Translations under genes and position numbers: made by a program
From: Caldifarciminota bacterium
Lineage (GTDB): Bacteria; Hydrothermota; Hydrothermia; B15-G9
NCBI GenBank assembly: GCA_027037615.1
Contig: JALVZN010000061.1
Span: 1-35,538 of the forward strand
Direction: 5' to 3'
DNA: 35,538 nt
Notes under the pieces: model-generated
Database searches by the model: none
What the model saw: only the letters and a program-made list of their open reading frames with translations
Told to the model about the DNA's origin: nothing
Part shown: piece after piece, positions 7,532 to 15,493 of the stretch
Position numbering within the stretch: the first letter of the stretch is position 1
Layout: each line of letters begins with the position of its first letter

Positions 7532-9492
7532 TTTCCCACCTCCTCATTGATGCCATTCCTGAAAATGGTTCTGTGCTTTTTCTTGTCGTCAGTCTTTCTC
7601 ACCGATGTCCTGCGGTGGACGCGGTCGCTGCTCCTGCTCGTGGAGCGCCTGATCGTCCGCCTATCCTTCTTTTTGTCGTCGGTTGAACGGATCTTCGATC
7701 CCGTGTCTTCTTTATCCGTTTTGCTCTTTGAATTTCTGGATGGGGTGCTGCGCCTGAAGATGACGCGCTGGTTGGTTCTCCTGTCGGACTGCTTCTTATC
7801 CGTATGATCAGCTTTATTCCTGACGACTGGCACCGAAACCCTGCGCTGTGGTATGTCGCTCCTGTCGTTCCCGACATTGACCTCGCCTGTGATGTTCCGC
7901 CATCTGCGGGTCCTCGAAATGCGTTTCGCGTCCCTGTCCGTTGCGTCATCTGACGGTTTCGGCGTCTCGATAGGGCTAACGCCTGAGGTCGATGGCCTTT
8001 TGATGCGTGGTCTGCGCGGCACGACAGTCCGCCTGTCCGCTGCATCTGTCGGAGTTTGGGGCTCGATCGGGCTAATCCTTGAAGTGGATGGCTTCTTGAC
8101 GCGGGGGTTACGCGGAGCGGGCGTTTCCCTGTCAATTGCGCCTGTCGGAACAGTGACCTTCGACTTCAGAGCGGGGTTCAGCTTCGTCTCCCTCTCGATT
8201 TTGGCGCTGACGATCGAGGGTTTGAGTCTGCTGATCGGCGATCTTTCAAGGACTTCGATGGTCTTCACGCGCTCGGAAACGAGCTGAGTTTTGACTTTGG
8301 GCGGTGGAGGCGTCGGTTTGGCGTAGTCGATCGGCGGCTTTGTTGTCCAGCGAGATTTCTTCGTGAAATCGCCAGTGTTGACCTTGACAGATGAAGTGCG
8401 ATACGGCTTGGTGTATCTTCCCTTCACAGGCGGTCGATACCTGTAAATCGGGTCGCAGAACGACCTCCGATCGACGATGTTGATGATCGTTATGTTGTTG
8501 ATGACGATGATGGGATTGCCCCACGGGTCGAGCGGTGCCCATGCTATCCAGTCGGGGCCATACGACCACGCCACCCATGCAGGTGCAAAATCGTAGCCCG
8601 GCACCCAGATCCAGCCGACACCTGCCACAAACGCCCATCTCCCGTAATGAAACGGCACCCAGCCCCAGGGCTCATAGGGCACCCAGACCCAGCCCCAGCG
8701 CGAACTCCAGACCCAATGTCCATTTGCATAGGGCCGCCACGATGCGTCAACATAGGGCACCCAGACGAGGCCGTAGCCCGGCACCCTGCGCCAGCGCCCA
8801 TACATGTCCAGTTCGGAGAGCCCAACATGGATGTAGAGGCCAAGCCGCACCTCGCCGTAGTAATCAGAGCTCGGCCGCCTCAAAACATCCCTGTCGCGCA
8901 TATCGCACCACCTATCGAACGCATCCCTGTCGTAATACCTGTCCGTCCAGACGAGATCACCGTCTGCGTTGATGTAGGCAATTCGGTGCGTCCTCAAAAC
9001 CCTGCGCCCATCGGCATAATGCAGGATTGCGCCCTCCTTCCTCACTATCACATAGGAATCCCCGTTGTCATCGACCTCAACACGCACCTTGCTGCCGCGA
9101 TACGGCTCAACATCGCCGCCTGTGAAAGCGATATGCAGATACCTCATCCTGGTCCAGTAGGGGACGCTGGCTGCAACGATGCCGTAAACAGTGGTGACGA
9201 GCGTCGTGCCGTCTTCTTCCATAACGGTGAATTCAGCCTCCGAAAGCTCATCGAGCCTGACCACCGTGCCGTCGGACAGCTGAACCTCGACCCTGCTGCC
9301 CGCTTCCGTCCTTATAATGTCTCCTTCCTCGACGATCGTGTTGATCGTGGCATACCCCCATCTGTCATCGTCAACGCCGATGATGAAAACATCGCCATCG
9401 ATGAAGCTTATCCTGCCCCATCCTGCCCCGTTCGCAGACACAAACGGGGTCAAAAGCCCGATAGCTAACAGACAATTACGCAATAGCTTCAT
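7528..9492 (-). CDS. exported FecR-domain protein with Trp/Pro/Tyr-rich (DUF6600-like) repeats and basic tail
   Basis: 654 residues from the ATG at 9492, which has GGGGAGG eight bases upstream; a longer in-frame extension to 9624 overlaps the previous gene and has no SD. Signal peptide at ~1-24. Next a FecR domain (VVEEGDIIRTEAGSRVEVQL, near residues 45-110). Then a Trp-rich region near 220-330 with repeated W-V-P-Y / G-x-W units (GWVWVPYEPWGWVPFHYGRW), as in DUF6600 proteins. The tail of about 250 residues is low-complexity, Pro/Ser/Thr/Lys/Arg-rich and strongly basic, and contains an imperfect ~33-residue tandem duplication. No membrane anchor is seen after the signal peptide. FecR here is not next to an ECF sigma factor, so a signalling role like that of classic FecR is unlikely; an envelope structural role fits better. 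Confidence 0.85.
   Translation of the reverse strand: MKLLRNCLLAIGLLTPFVSANGAGWGRISFIDGDVFIIGVDDDRWGYATINTIVEEGDIIRTEAGSRVEVQLSDGTVVRLDELSEAEFTVMEEDGTTLVTTVYGIVAASVPYWTRMRYLHIAFTGGDVEPYRGSKVRVEVDDNGDSYVIVRKEGAILHYADGRRVLRTHRIAYINADGDLVWTDRYYDRDAFDRWCDMRDRDVLRRPSSDYYGEVRLGLYIHVGLSELDMYGRWRRVPGYGLVWVPYVDASWRPYANGHWVWSSRWGWVWVPYEPWGWVPFHYGRWAFVAGVGWIWVPGYDFAPAWVAWSYGPDWIAWAPLDPWGNPIIVINNITIINIVDRRSFCDPIYRYRPPVKGRYTKPYRTSSVKVNTGDFTKKSRWTTKPPIDYAKPTPPPPKVKTQLVSERVKTIEVLERSPISRLKPSIVSAKIERETKLNPALKSKVTVPTGAIDRETPAPRNPRVKKPSTSRISPIEPQTPTDAADRRTVVPRRPRIKRPSTSGVSPIETPKPSDDATDRDAKRISRTRRWRNITGEVNVGNDRSDIPQRRVSVPVVRNKADHTDKKQSDRRTNQRVIFRRSTPSRNSKSKTDKEDTGSKIRSTDDKKKDRRTIRRSTSRSSDRVHRRTSVRKTDDKKKHRTIFRNGINEEVGK
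7939..8133 (-). repeat. two tandem ~33-codon repeats inside the FecR-domain gene
   Basis: Unit 1 is 32 codons (8133-8038) and unit 2 is 33 codons (8037-7939); each begins with Asp-Arg and shares R-x-P-R-[VI]-K-[KR]-PSTS...SPIE. A third DR start follows at 7938. The repeat is clear at protein level but diverged in DNA, so it is an old duplication in the basic tail. Confidence 0.75.
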
Positions 9493-9496
9493 GTTT

Positions 9497-10291
9497 TCAC
9501 CTCCCCTCGACTTCCGCTGTTTTGACATCTTTGATTGCCAGCTCACGGTTGCCCTGATCGACCTGATAAGCCCAATCGAACTGGCAATATCCGGGGCCAA
9601 GTGCTGTGACCCTGAATTTGGCATAGTGCATGTCGGCAGTCCTGACTATGTAAGAGTGTCCGCGAATGAGCTCCACCCATCCGAGCCGCGACCAGCCCTC
9701 CTCAGGCGCGTAATCGATATCGTCAAGCGATTCGGTGTAACCGAAATCCTGAATCTCGGTGCCGTTCGTCGTGTTCATGAAATGCAGGCCGTAAGTTGTG
9801 TCGTATTCGTAGAAGATGTCACAAAGGACATCGTTGTAACTGACCACCTGAGCGGTCGAAAAGTCCCATCCGGCGTTATTCGGATGTGTGTGGTAATCCC
9901 TGAGTATCACATTCTCGCCGGACGGACGGGGCGTATCGAAAACGAGCTCATCCGAAAGGTCGCTCTCATTGCCGTGAATGTCAAAAGCGCTTATGGCGTA
10001 GTAATATGTGCGCCCGTTTTCAACATCACGATCGATGTAAAATGTGTCGCTTGTTGTCCCAATGCGTTCAAAATAGCCTGAGGGCTGGTCGTTTCGATAA
10101 ACATGGTAGCCCGCAAGGTCGTTCTCCTGATTGGCGAGCCAGACCAGAGTTACCTCACCATCTCCCGTAATCGATCTGACGCCACGAGGTTTGAACGGCG
10201 GCGTGGTGTCCTCAACATACTCATCGCACCCCGTCATCGCCGTTCCCAAAAGGAGCAGAGCTGCAAGGCCAACCATCGACAACCTGTTCAT
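9497..10291 (-). CDS. lipoprotein with a fibronectin type III domain
   Basis: 264 residues. The ATG at 10291 is chosen because AGGAGG sits six bases upstream; the ATG at 10297 touches the SD. Lipoprotein signal peptide with lipobox TAMTGC, so C22 would be lipidated. After a short linker comes one FN3 domain (about residues 30-120: TPPFKPRGVRSITGDGEVTL ... AISAFDIHGNESDLS). A ~140-residue beta-rich C-terminal domain follows that I do not recognise. First gene of a three-gene operon, with four bases to the FecR gene. Probably anchored in the outer or inner membrane as a binding scaffold. Confidence 0.85.
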   Translation of the reverse strand: MNRLSMVGLAALLLLGTAMTGCDEYVEDTTPPFKPRGVRSITGDGEVTLVWLANQENDLAGYHVYRNDQPSGYFERIGTTSDTFYIDRDVENGRTYYYAISAFDIHGNESDLSDELVFDTPRPSGENVILRDYHTHPNNAGWDFSTAQVVSYNDVLCDIFYEYDTTYGLHFMNTTNGTEIQDFGYTESLDDIDYAPEEGWSRLGWVELIRGHSYIVRTADMHYAKFRVTALGPGYCQFDWAYQVDQGNRELAIKDVKTAEVEGR

Positions 10292-10326
10292 GTTCATCCT
10301 CCTTTCTTCAGTTTTTGAGTTTGCAA

Positions 10327-10332
10327 ATTTTA
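10327..10332 (-). promoter_or_regulatory. possible -10 element of the FN3 lipoprotein operon
   Basis: TAAAAT on the minus strand, 35 bases upstream of the ATG at 10291, which would give a ~29-base leader containing the SD. I see no convincing -35 box. The rest of the divergent gap (10298-10506) to dnaB holds nothing else I can name. Confidence 0.3.
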
Positions 10333-10506
10333 TGCCATTAAACAAATTTGGCTCTATGACAGCGAAATTCGGTCGGTTACTGAAATCAAGCCGCACTGTT
10401 CCTGTGCATAAGCGGCGTCCTACTGCACAGATTTTGTGCAAATATGGTCGAAATCGGCAGAGTAGGGGAGTGAAAACGGGAAATCGGGCACGAAAAACAT
10501 AACCTT

Positions 10507-10512
10507 TATACT
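10507..10512 (+). promoter_or_regulatory. -10 element just upstream of dnaB
   Basis: TATACT ends 10 bases before the dnaB ATG at 10523, which lacks any Shine-Dalgarno. This is the same arrangement as at several other first genes here and suggests a nearly leaderless mRNA. The -35 region is weak. Confidence 0.45.
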
Positions 10513-10522
10513 TTTGACCGTC

Positions 10523-11902
10523 ATGAACGGAACGGGAAACGAAAGCGGAAGGGTTCCTCCCCATTCGATAGAGGCCGAGATAGTCGTTCTCGGAGCGATG
10601 CTTCTCGACGATAATGCGCTTTTGAAAGGCATGGAGCAGCTGCGGGAGGAGGATTTTTACTTTCCGCATCACAAAAAGATCTTCAGGGTCATCCATGATC
10701 TTTTCGAGCGAAACACCGTTGTCGATGCCATAACCGTCAAGGACGAACTGGCTCGTCGGGGCCAGCTTGAGGAGATAGGCGGCGCCAAATACATTGCGGA
10801 GCTCGTCTCGATGGCCTCATCGCCCGCAATCTTCGACCGACATCTCGACCTGTTGATAGAGAAATCGCTCTATCGCAAGGCGATAGAGGTGGCTTCCCGA
10901 ATACTCGAAGACGCATACATGCAGAAATACGAGGACGCAGATGACCTGCTCGACCACGCTGAGCAGATGATTCTGGACATCAGGGCCAAGAGGATGAGGA
11001 CGGGGTTCCAGTATGTGCCGTCGATGATCAACGAGGTGTTCAACCAGATAAACGCCCTCATCCAGCATCGAGGCGAGGTAAGCGGCATCCCGACGGGCTT
11101 CGACGATCTGGATCATCTGACCACCGGCTTTCATCCCGGTGAATACATCGTCATTGCTTCCCGTCCGTCGATGGGAAAAACGAGCTTCGCACTCAGCATA
11201 ATGCGGCATCTCAGCGTGGACGAAGGCATACCGACCGCCATCTTCAGCATCGAGATGTCTGCCGACCAGCTCGTGCAGAGGCTGTTGTGCATGCAGGGGA
11301 AAATCGATGCCAACATGTTGAGAAAAGGCGAGTTGCGGCCTGAAGACATCCGTAAACTGACGAAGGCTGCTGAGGATCTGAGACGCGCTCCCATCTACAT
11401 AGACGACACCCCGTCCATCTCGTTGATGGAGCTCAGGGCGAAAGCCCGCAGGATAGTCAAGGAGGAGCATGTCAAGATAATCTTCATCGACTACCTTCAG
11501 CTAATTCAGGGGCCGAGGACGGAAAACAGGCAGCAGGAGATCTCGGCGATATCCAGATCCCTGAAATCGCTTGCAAAGGAGATCGATGTGCCGGTAATAG
11601 CGCTTTCTCAGCTCTCAAGGGCGGTGGAGATGCGGCAAAACAAACGGCCTCAGCTCTCGGACCTGAGGGAATCGGGAGCAATCGAACAGGATGCCGATGC
11701 CGTCATGTTCATCTACCGCGATGAGGTTTACAATCCGAACGCAAAGCCCGGCATTGCCGAGATACTGCTGAGCAAGCAGAGGAACGGCCCGACCGGCAAG
11801 GTCACGCTTTACTTCCACAAGGAATACACATTGTTTGTGCCTTACACTGAAGACGAGTATCTGGGCGAAGACGAACTTGACATAGGCGATATGCCGTTCT
11901 GA
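10523..11902 (+). CDS. dnaB: replicative DNA helicase DnaB
   Basis: Hexameric 5'-3' helicase that unwinds DNA at the replication fork. 459 residues from the ATG at 10523; a TTG three codons earlier is the only alternative. N-terminal DnaB domain (PHSIEAEIVVLGAMLLDD, about 10-110), linker, then the RecA-like C-terminal domain. Walker A is SRPSMGKTS with K219; Walker B is IIFIDYLQL; the arginine-finger region is LLSKQRNGPTGKV; the conserved DLRESGAIEQDAD segment is present. No intein. It is 12 bases upstream of mlaE, so the transporter genes probably share its transcript. Confidence 0.97.
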   Translation: MNGTGNESGRVPPHSIEAEIVVLGAMLLDDNALLKGMEQLREEDFYFPHHKKIFRVIHDLFERNTVVDAITVKDELARRGQLEEIGGAKYIAELVSMASSPAIFDRHLDLLIEKSLYRKAIEVASRILEDAYMQKYEDADDLLDHAEQMILDIRAKRMRTGFQYVPSMINEVFNQINALIQHRGEVSGIPTGFDDLDHLTTGFHPGEYIVIASRPSMGKTSFALSIMRHLSVDEGIPTAIFSIEMSADQLVQRLLCMQGKIDANMLRKGELRPEDIRKLTKAAEDLRRAPIYIDDTPSISLMELRAKARRIVKEEHVKIIFIDYLQLIQGPRTENRQQEISAISRSLKSLAKEIDVPVIALSQLSRAVEMRQNKRPQLSDLRESGAIEQDADAVMFIYRDEVYNPNAKPGIAEILLSKQRNGPTGKVTLYFHKEYTLFVPYTEDEYLGEDELDIGDMPF

Positions 11903-11914
11903 CAGGATTGGAAA

Positions 11915-12667
11915 ATGAAAAGTTTACTGCTGTTTTTTGAGCATCTCGGGATGGGCACGCTTTTGCTCCTGCGCACGCTGAAGTCGTTGCGGGAGATCGG
12001 CAAAGTGCTCAAGCATCCCTTCTGGGAGCAGATGGATGTCATGTTCTTCGGCTCCGTGCCGCTCGTCATACTGACCGCCGTGTTCTCAGGACTGGTCACC
12101 ACCGTCCAGATAGGCTATTACGGAAGAGGTTACGCGCCACTCGATTATGTCGGAGTGGCGGTCGCCAAGATGGTGATGATCGAGCTCGGACCCGTATTGA
12201 CCGCTCTCATAGTTGCGGGTCGCATAGGCGCAGGCATAGCCGCGGAGATAGGCACGATGCGGGTCACGGAACAGATCGATTCGCTCGAATGCATGGGCAT
12301 CGACCCCGTGCGGTTCCTCGTCCTGCCGCGCGTCCTCGCCGGCATGGTGATCCTGCCAGCACTGACCATCGTCGCAGACCTCACAGCTATCCTCACAAGC
12401 AGCATAGCGGCGGATTTCTACATCGGGGTGCCGACATACATCTACTTTCACGGGATCAGGCTGTTTTTCGCGCCCAAGGACCTGTGGGGCGGGCTGATCA
12501 AATCCCTGTTTTTCGGGATCATCATCACCATGGTCGGCTCCCATTGGGGCTTTGCGACGGAGAAAGGGGCGACGGGCGTGGGTAAAGCTACGACAAGCGC
12601 CGTGGTCACATCGTCCCTGTTCATAATTTTCGCAGATTACATCCTCACGGTGATGATTTACAGGTAG
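11915..12667 (+). CDS. mlaE: MlaE-type phospholipid ABC transporter permease
   Basis: Inner-membrane permease of the Mla/MCE system that moves phospholipids between inner and outer membranes. 250 residues with about five or six transmembrane segments. The family signature is clear: GLVTTVQIGYYG, ELGPVLTALIVAGRIGAGIAAEIGTM, and RVTEQIDSLECMGIDPVRFLVLPR. Four bases separate it from the ATPase gene. The MCE-domain subunit (MlaD) normally next in line is absent from this operon and from the window. Start ATG lacks a strong SD, consistent with reading on from dnaB. Confidence 0.92.
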   Translation: MKSLLLFFEHLGMGTLLLLRTLKSLREIGKVLKHPFWEQMDVMFFGSVPLVILTAVFSGLVTTVQIGYYGRGYAPLDYVGVAVAKMVMIELGPVLTALIVAGRIGAGIAAEIGTMRVTEQIDSLECMGIDPVRFLVLPRVLAGMVILPALTIVADLTAILTSSIAADFYIGVPTYIYFHGIRLFFAPKDLWGGLIKSLFFGIIITMVGSHWGFATEKGATGVGKATTSAVVTSSLFIIFADYILTVMIYR

Positions 12668-12671
12668 CGAG

Positions 12672-13415
12672 ATGATAGAGCTCATTGATGTGCACAAATC
12701 ATTTGGCAAAAAAGAAGTTTTGAGGGGCGTCAACCTGAAAGTGGTAAGCGGCGAGTGCCTCGTCATTCTCGGGAGAAGTGGGACAGGCAAGTCAGTGTTG
12801 TTAAAGCACATAGTCGGGTTGATCCAGCCGAATAGGGGTAAGGTTATCGTCGATGGAGTTGACATAAATCGGATTTCGGAGGCCAGATTGTATGAAATTC
12901 GGCGAAACATCGGCTTCGTTTTTCAGGGAGGCGCACTTTTCGACTCGATGGATGTCTTCACGAATGTCGCAATGCCACTCATTGAAAACGAGAAATTCAG
13001 CGACAAGGAGATAGAGGAGAGGGTCATGCATGTGCTCGGCCTCGTTGACCTTCAGGATGCCGCATTTCTGATGCCTTCCGAGCTGTCAGGGGGCATGCGG
13101 AAAAGGGTGGCTATTGCCCGCGCACTTGTGGCTGAGCCGGGTTACATACTTTACGACGAACCCACGACAGGCCTCGATCCGATAATCTCTGACAGGATTA
13201 ACGACCTCATGATAGAGCTCAACTCGCAGCTCGGCGTCACCAGCGTCGTGGTCACTCACGACATCCACAGCGCCCTGAGGATAGCAGACAGGATCGTGCT
13301 CCTGTCAAACGGGGTCATAAAGGTCAACACGAAGCGAAGCGATGTCTGGAATGTGGATGACCCCGAATTTCGAGATTTTCTCCGTGTTTTCAAAGCCTTG
13401 AAGGAAATCGAATGA
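12672..13415 (+). CDS. mlaF: MlaF-type ABC transporter ATP-binding protein
   Basis: Cytoplasmic ATPase that pairs with MlaE. 247 residues. Walker A GRSGTGKS at 34-41, Q-loop in FVFQGGALFDSMDVFTNV (characteristic of MlaF), signature LSGGM at 138-142 with MRKRVAIARAL, Walker B ILYDEPTTGLDP with D162/E163, and the H-loop in VVTHD. All catalytic residues are present. Followed after 32 bases by a lipoprotein gene with its own SD. Confidence 0.93.
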   Translation: MIELIDVHKSFGKKEVLRGVNLKVVSGECLVILGRSGTGKSVLLKHIVGLIQPNRGKVIVDGVDINRISEARLYEIRRNIGFVFQGGALFDSMDVFTNVAMPLIENEKFSDKEIEERVMHVLGLVDLQDAAFLMPSELSGGMRKRVAIARALVAEPGYILYDEPTTGLDPIISDRINDLMIELNSQLGVTSVVVTHDIHSALRIADRIVLLSNGVIKVNTKRSDVWNVDDPEFRDFLRVFKALKEIE

Positions 13416-13447
13416 GCGGATGGAGATCCGCTAAAGGAGGTTTTGCC

Positions 13448-14077
13448 ATGAAAAAGCTGGCTGCAATGTTTGTGGTAGTGGCCCTTTTGGGGGTCGCAGG
13501 CTGCGGAAAGACCGAAGGTGGAGGCGGCGGAGGCGGTAGTTCTACCACCTTCAACAACCCGCTTCCGCTGTCGGTAGGCAACTGGTGGGCCTATGTGGAA
13601 AGTGACTCAACTCGCGACACACTGTTTATCAGAGGCACAACTAACATGAACGGGAAAGAGGTGTTTGTAGGAGTGTCTATGCCGGAAGGAGATACATCAT
13701 ACTTTTACCTCGAAAACGGCTACATCCACGAAATACACGACATAGAAAATGTGGGGATGGTCGATATGAAGTTCCTAAAGGTGCCGCTTTCGGTGGGCGA
13801 TCAATGGTCAGTTTATGCAAGTTCGGATACCTCATGGTCGTTCACGATGACCGCCGAAGCCGATGGGACAGAGGACATACATGTGCCTGCGGGCGATTTC
13901 AGCACGATCAGGGTGGTTTACACCACGATCACAACCATGACATTTAACGGCCAGACCTTCGCAGATACAACTTACGACTATGCCTATTACGCTGATAATG
14001 TAGGAGTTGTGAAGACTCGCGATGTAGGCCGTGCTGAGACGAATGTCAGCGAGCTCGAAAACTATCACACGGAATGA
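13448..14077 (+). CDS. predicted lipoprotein with poly-glycine linker
   Basis: 209 residues. The ATG at 13448 is chosen for the SD AAAGGAGG; a longer frame from 13412 would overlap mlaF. Lipobox LLGVAGC puts the lipidated cysteine at C19, followed by a seven-glycine linker. The mature domain is beta-rich with the PLSVGNWWAYVES opening seen in other secreted proteins of FCB-type bacteria; function unknown. It sits where an Mla accessory lipoprotein could be, but it shows no likeness to MlaA or an MCE domain that I can see. Last gene before a strong terminator. Confidence 0.85.
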   Translation: MKKLAAMFVVVALLGVAGCGKTEGGGGGGGSSTTFNNPLPLSVGNWWAYVESDSTRDTLFIRGTTNMNGKEVFVGVSMPEGDTSYFYLENGYIHEIHDIENVGMVDMKFLKVPLSVGDQWSVYASSDTSWSFTMTAEADGTEDIHVPAGDFSTIRVVYTTITTMTFNGQTFADTTYDYAYYADNVGVVKTRDVGRAETNVSELENYHTE

Positions 14078-14112
14078 CCTAATCCAATCACAGGATCAAG
14101 CTTTTCTGGAGC

Positions 14113-14136
14113 GGGGGGCTTCGGCCCCCCTTTAAT
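14113..14136 (+). terminator. rho-independent terminator after the dnaB-mla-lipoprotein operon
   Basis: Stem GGGGGGC with GCCCCCC (14113-14119, 14124-14130) around a TTCG tetraloop, followed by TTTAATTT. It lies 36 bases after the stop at 14077. Confidence 0.9.
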
Positions 14137-14234
14137 TTGCTGCCATGCGGACATTTGGAATTAGAAATCCATCGAGCCTGTGAGAAGTGGCTCAACGGGA
14201 GCGTTTCGCCGTCCAACCGACCGATTTGATGGGT

Positions 14235-14240
14235 TATACT
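14235..14240 (+). promoter_or_regulatory. -10 element placing the D-aminopeptidase start at the +1 position
   Basis: TATACT ends seven bases before the ATG at 14248, with no SD between. The -35 region is not convincing. Likely leaderless transcription, as with asnS and cas2 in this window. Confidence 0.45.
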
Positions 14241-14247
14241 CAAAGGC

Positions 14248-15078
14248 ATGAAAAGGGTTTTCATATCCATCGACATGGAGGGCATATCCGGGCTCGCAAA
14301 CTGGAAGGAGCCCCGCGATGTGATGTCAAAGATGATGCTCGGCGACTTGATGGCGGCCATCGAGGGCGCATTTGACGGCGGCGCTGACAGGATACTGGTG
14401 GCAGATTCCCATTCCTACGGCATGAACATCCCGCCACATGAACTGCCGCGCAATGTCGAGCTCGTTCGCGGCTATCCGCGCAAGTATTACATGATGGCAG
14501 GGCTTGATGGCGATTTCGATGTCGTTTTCTTCATCGGGTATCATGCCCCTGCGGGATACCTTCACGGCCAGATGGACCACACATACTCCTCATTTTCGAT
14601 CTTCAGGGTCAGGGTGAACGGCGAAGTGTTCGGTGAGGCCGAATTGAATGCGCTCTATGCGGCCGAGCTGGGCGTGCCAGTGGGGTTGATTACAGGCGAC
14701 AGCGCACTCATGGAGTTCTCAAAGCCCAATTTCCCCGAAACTGTCAGATTCGTTGTCACGAAGGAGGGGATGTCAAGGTTTTCTGCAAGGCTTTACCCTG
14801 TCGAAGAAGTGCACGAGAAGATACGGGAACAGGCCAGAGAGACCGTGAATGCGAGCAAGTCGCTGAAGCTGTTCGACAAACTGGATCCTGATGGTGGCTA
14901 CGAACTTGAGATCGAACTGAACGACACCTTAAAGGCTGATCTGATAGAGGTTATGCCAGGGTTTGAGCGGATCGACGGGCGGAGGCTGATGTATCGCGCA
15001 TCGACTGCGGCTGATGTGCTGCGCGTCGTCCACGCATCTGCCATAATGGGAGCTTATGCGAGGTTACTCAGCGGCTGA
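14248..15078 (+). CDS. M55 family D-aminopeptidase (DppA-like)
   Basis: Zinc peptidase family that releases N-terminal D-amino acids from short peptides such as D-Ala-D-Ala. 276 residues, matching B. subtilis DppA (~274). The N-terminal SIDMEGISG supplies D9 and E11 metal ligands. Later motifs expected for the family are DSHSYGMNI, GYHAPAG, the DHTYSS histidine, and GEAELNALYAAELGVPVGLITGD. No signal peptide, so cytoplasmic. Its neighbours (murQ, wzz-like) suggest a role in recycling peptidoglycan or D-peptides. The 3' end overlaps the convergent LiaF-like gene by 11 bases. Confidence 0.92.
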   Translation: MKRVFISIDMEGISGLANWKEPRDVMSKMMLGDLMAAIEGAFDGGADRILVADSHSYGMNIPPHELPRNVELVRGYPRKYYMMAGLDGDFDVVFFIGYHAPAGYLHGQMDHTYSSFSIFRVRVNGEVFGEAELNALYAAELGVPVGLITGDSALMEFSKPNFPETVRFVVTKEGMSRFSARLYPVEEVHEKIREQARETVNASKSLKLFDKLDPDGGYELEIELNDTLKADLIEVMPGFERIDGRRLMYRASTAADVLRVVHASAIMGAYARLLSG

Positions 15079-15340
15079 CATCGTCTTCGGCATCTGAACC
15101 TTCGGCATCCGAACTTTTTTCGGCTTCAGCTGGGGCTTTCTCGCTCGATTTGTCGCCTCTGTAAACTATGATGCTATACCTTTTTGATGCTAACCCACTG
15201 ATCACGAGATAAATCCCTAAAAGTATCACGAATATCGGCCAGTCCCGTTCCAGATCGAACTTGAAATAGCCGAATTTGTTCAACCATATCAAGATCCCAA
15301 TAGCCACAAATGTTATGCCCCAGAAAACTCTGCTTCTCAT
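15068..15340 (-). CDS. small LiaF-like/DUF5668 membrane protein
   Basis: 90 residues from the ATG at 15340, which has AGGAGG five bases upstream; a GTG two codons earlier overlaps the SD region. Two short transmembrane helices (VFWGITFVAIGILIWLNKFG and WPIFVILLGIYLVISGL) match the N-terminal LiaF transmembrane/DUF5668 type. The C-terminal ~35 residues are acidic, Ala/Ser/Glu/Asp-rich and probably disordered. In LiaF-like proteins this module is linked to envelope-stress sensing, but here there is no attached LiaF C-terminal domain and no adjacent two-component system. Transcribed alone. Confidence 0.75.
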   Translation of the reverse strand: MRSRVFWGITFVAIGILIWLNKFGYFKFDLERDWPIFVILLGIYLVISGLASKRYSIIVYRGDKSSEKAPAEAEKSSDAEGSDAEDDVSR

Positions 15341-15371
15341 GGCCACCTCCTGTTTGCAGCTGCGGTTCTTA

Positions 15372-15399
15372 TTTTTATGTCATCCATTGGCCAAGTCAA
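15372..15399 (-). promoter_or_regulatory. sigma70-type promoter for the LiaF-like gene
   Basis: Minus strand TTGACT (15399-15394), 16-base spacer, TAAAAA (15377-15372). It would give a leader of about 25 bases that carries the SD, in contrast with the leaderless promoter facing the other way at 15457. Confidence 0.6.
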
Positions 15400-15456
15400 A
15401 AATGAGTGGTCCCCTTAGCGTCCCTTAAAAATGCGCGGTGATGCATATCAGTAAAA

Positions 15457-15485
15457 TTGAAAAACCTATGTGCCAGCGATAAAAT
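15457..15485 (+). promoter_or_regulatory. leaderless-type promoter of the wzz-like gene
   Basis: TTGAAA (15457-15462), 17-base spacer, TAAAAT (15480-15485); the -10 ends eight bases before the ATG at 15494, which has no SD. The transcription start is predicted at or within a few bases of the start codon. Confidence 0.7.
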
Positions 15486-15493
15486 TTTAGCCC

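Noticed and set aside
7528-9492. Classic FecR anti-sigma signalling system
   Set aside because: No ECF sigma factor, TonB receptor or DUF4880 helix next to it; the protein starts with a signal peptide and is mostly Trp-rich repeats and basic tail.
9493-9624. Longer N-terminus for the FecR-domain protein
   Set aside because: It would overlap the upstream lipoprotein gene and bury the signal peptide; the ATG at 9492 has an ideal SD.
10292-10696. Longer N-terminus for the FN3 lipoprotein reaching into dnaB
   Set aside because: The lipoprotein signal and SD fix the start at 10291, and the extension is antisense to dnaB.
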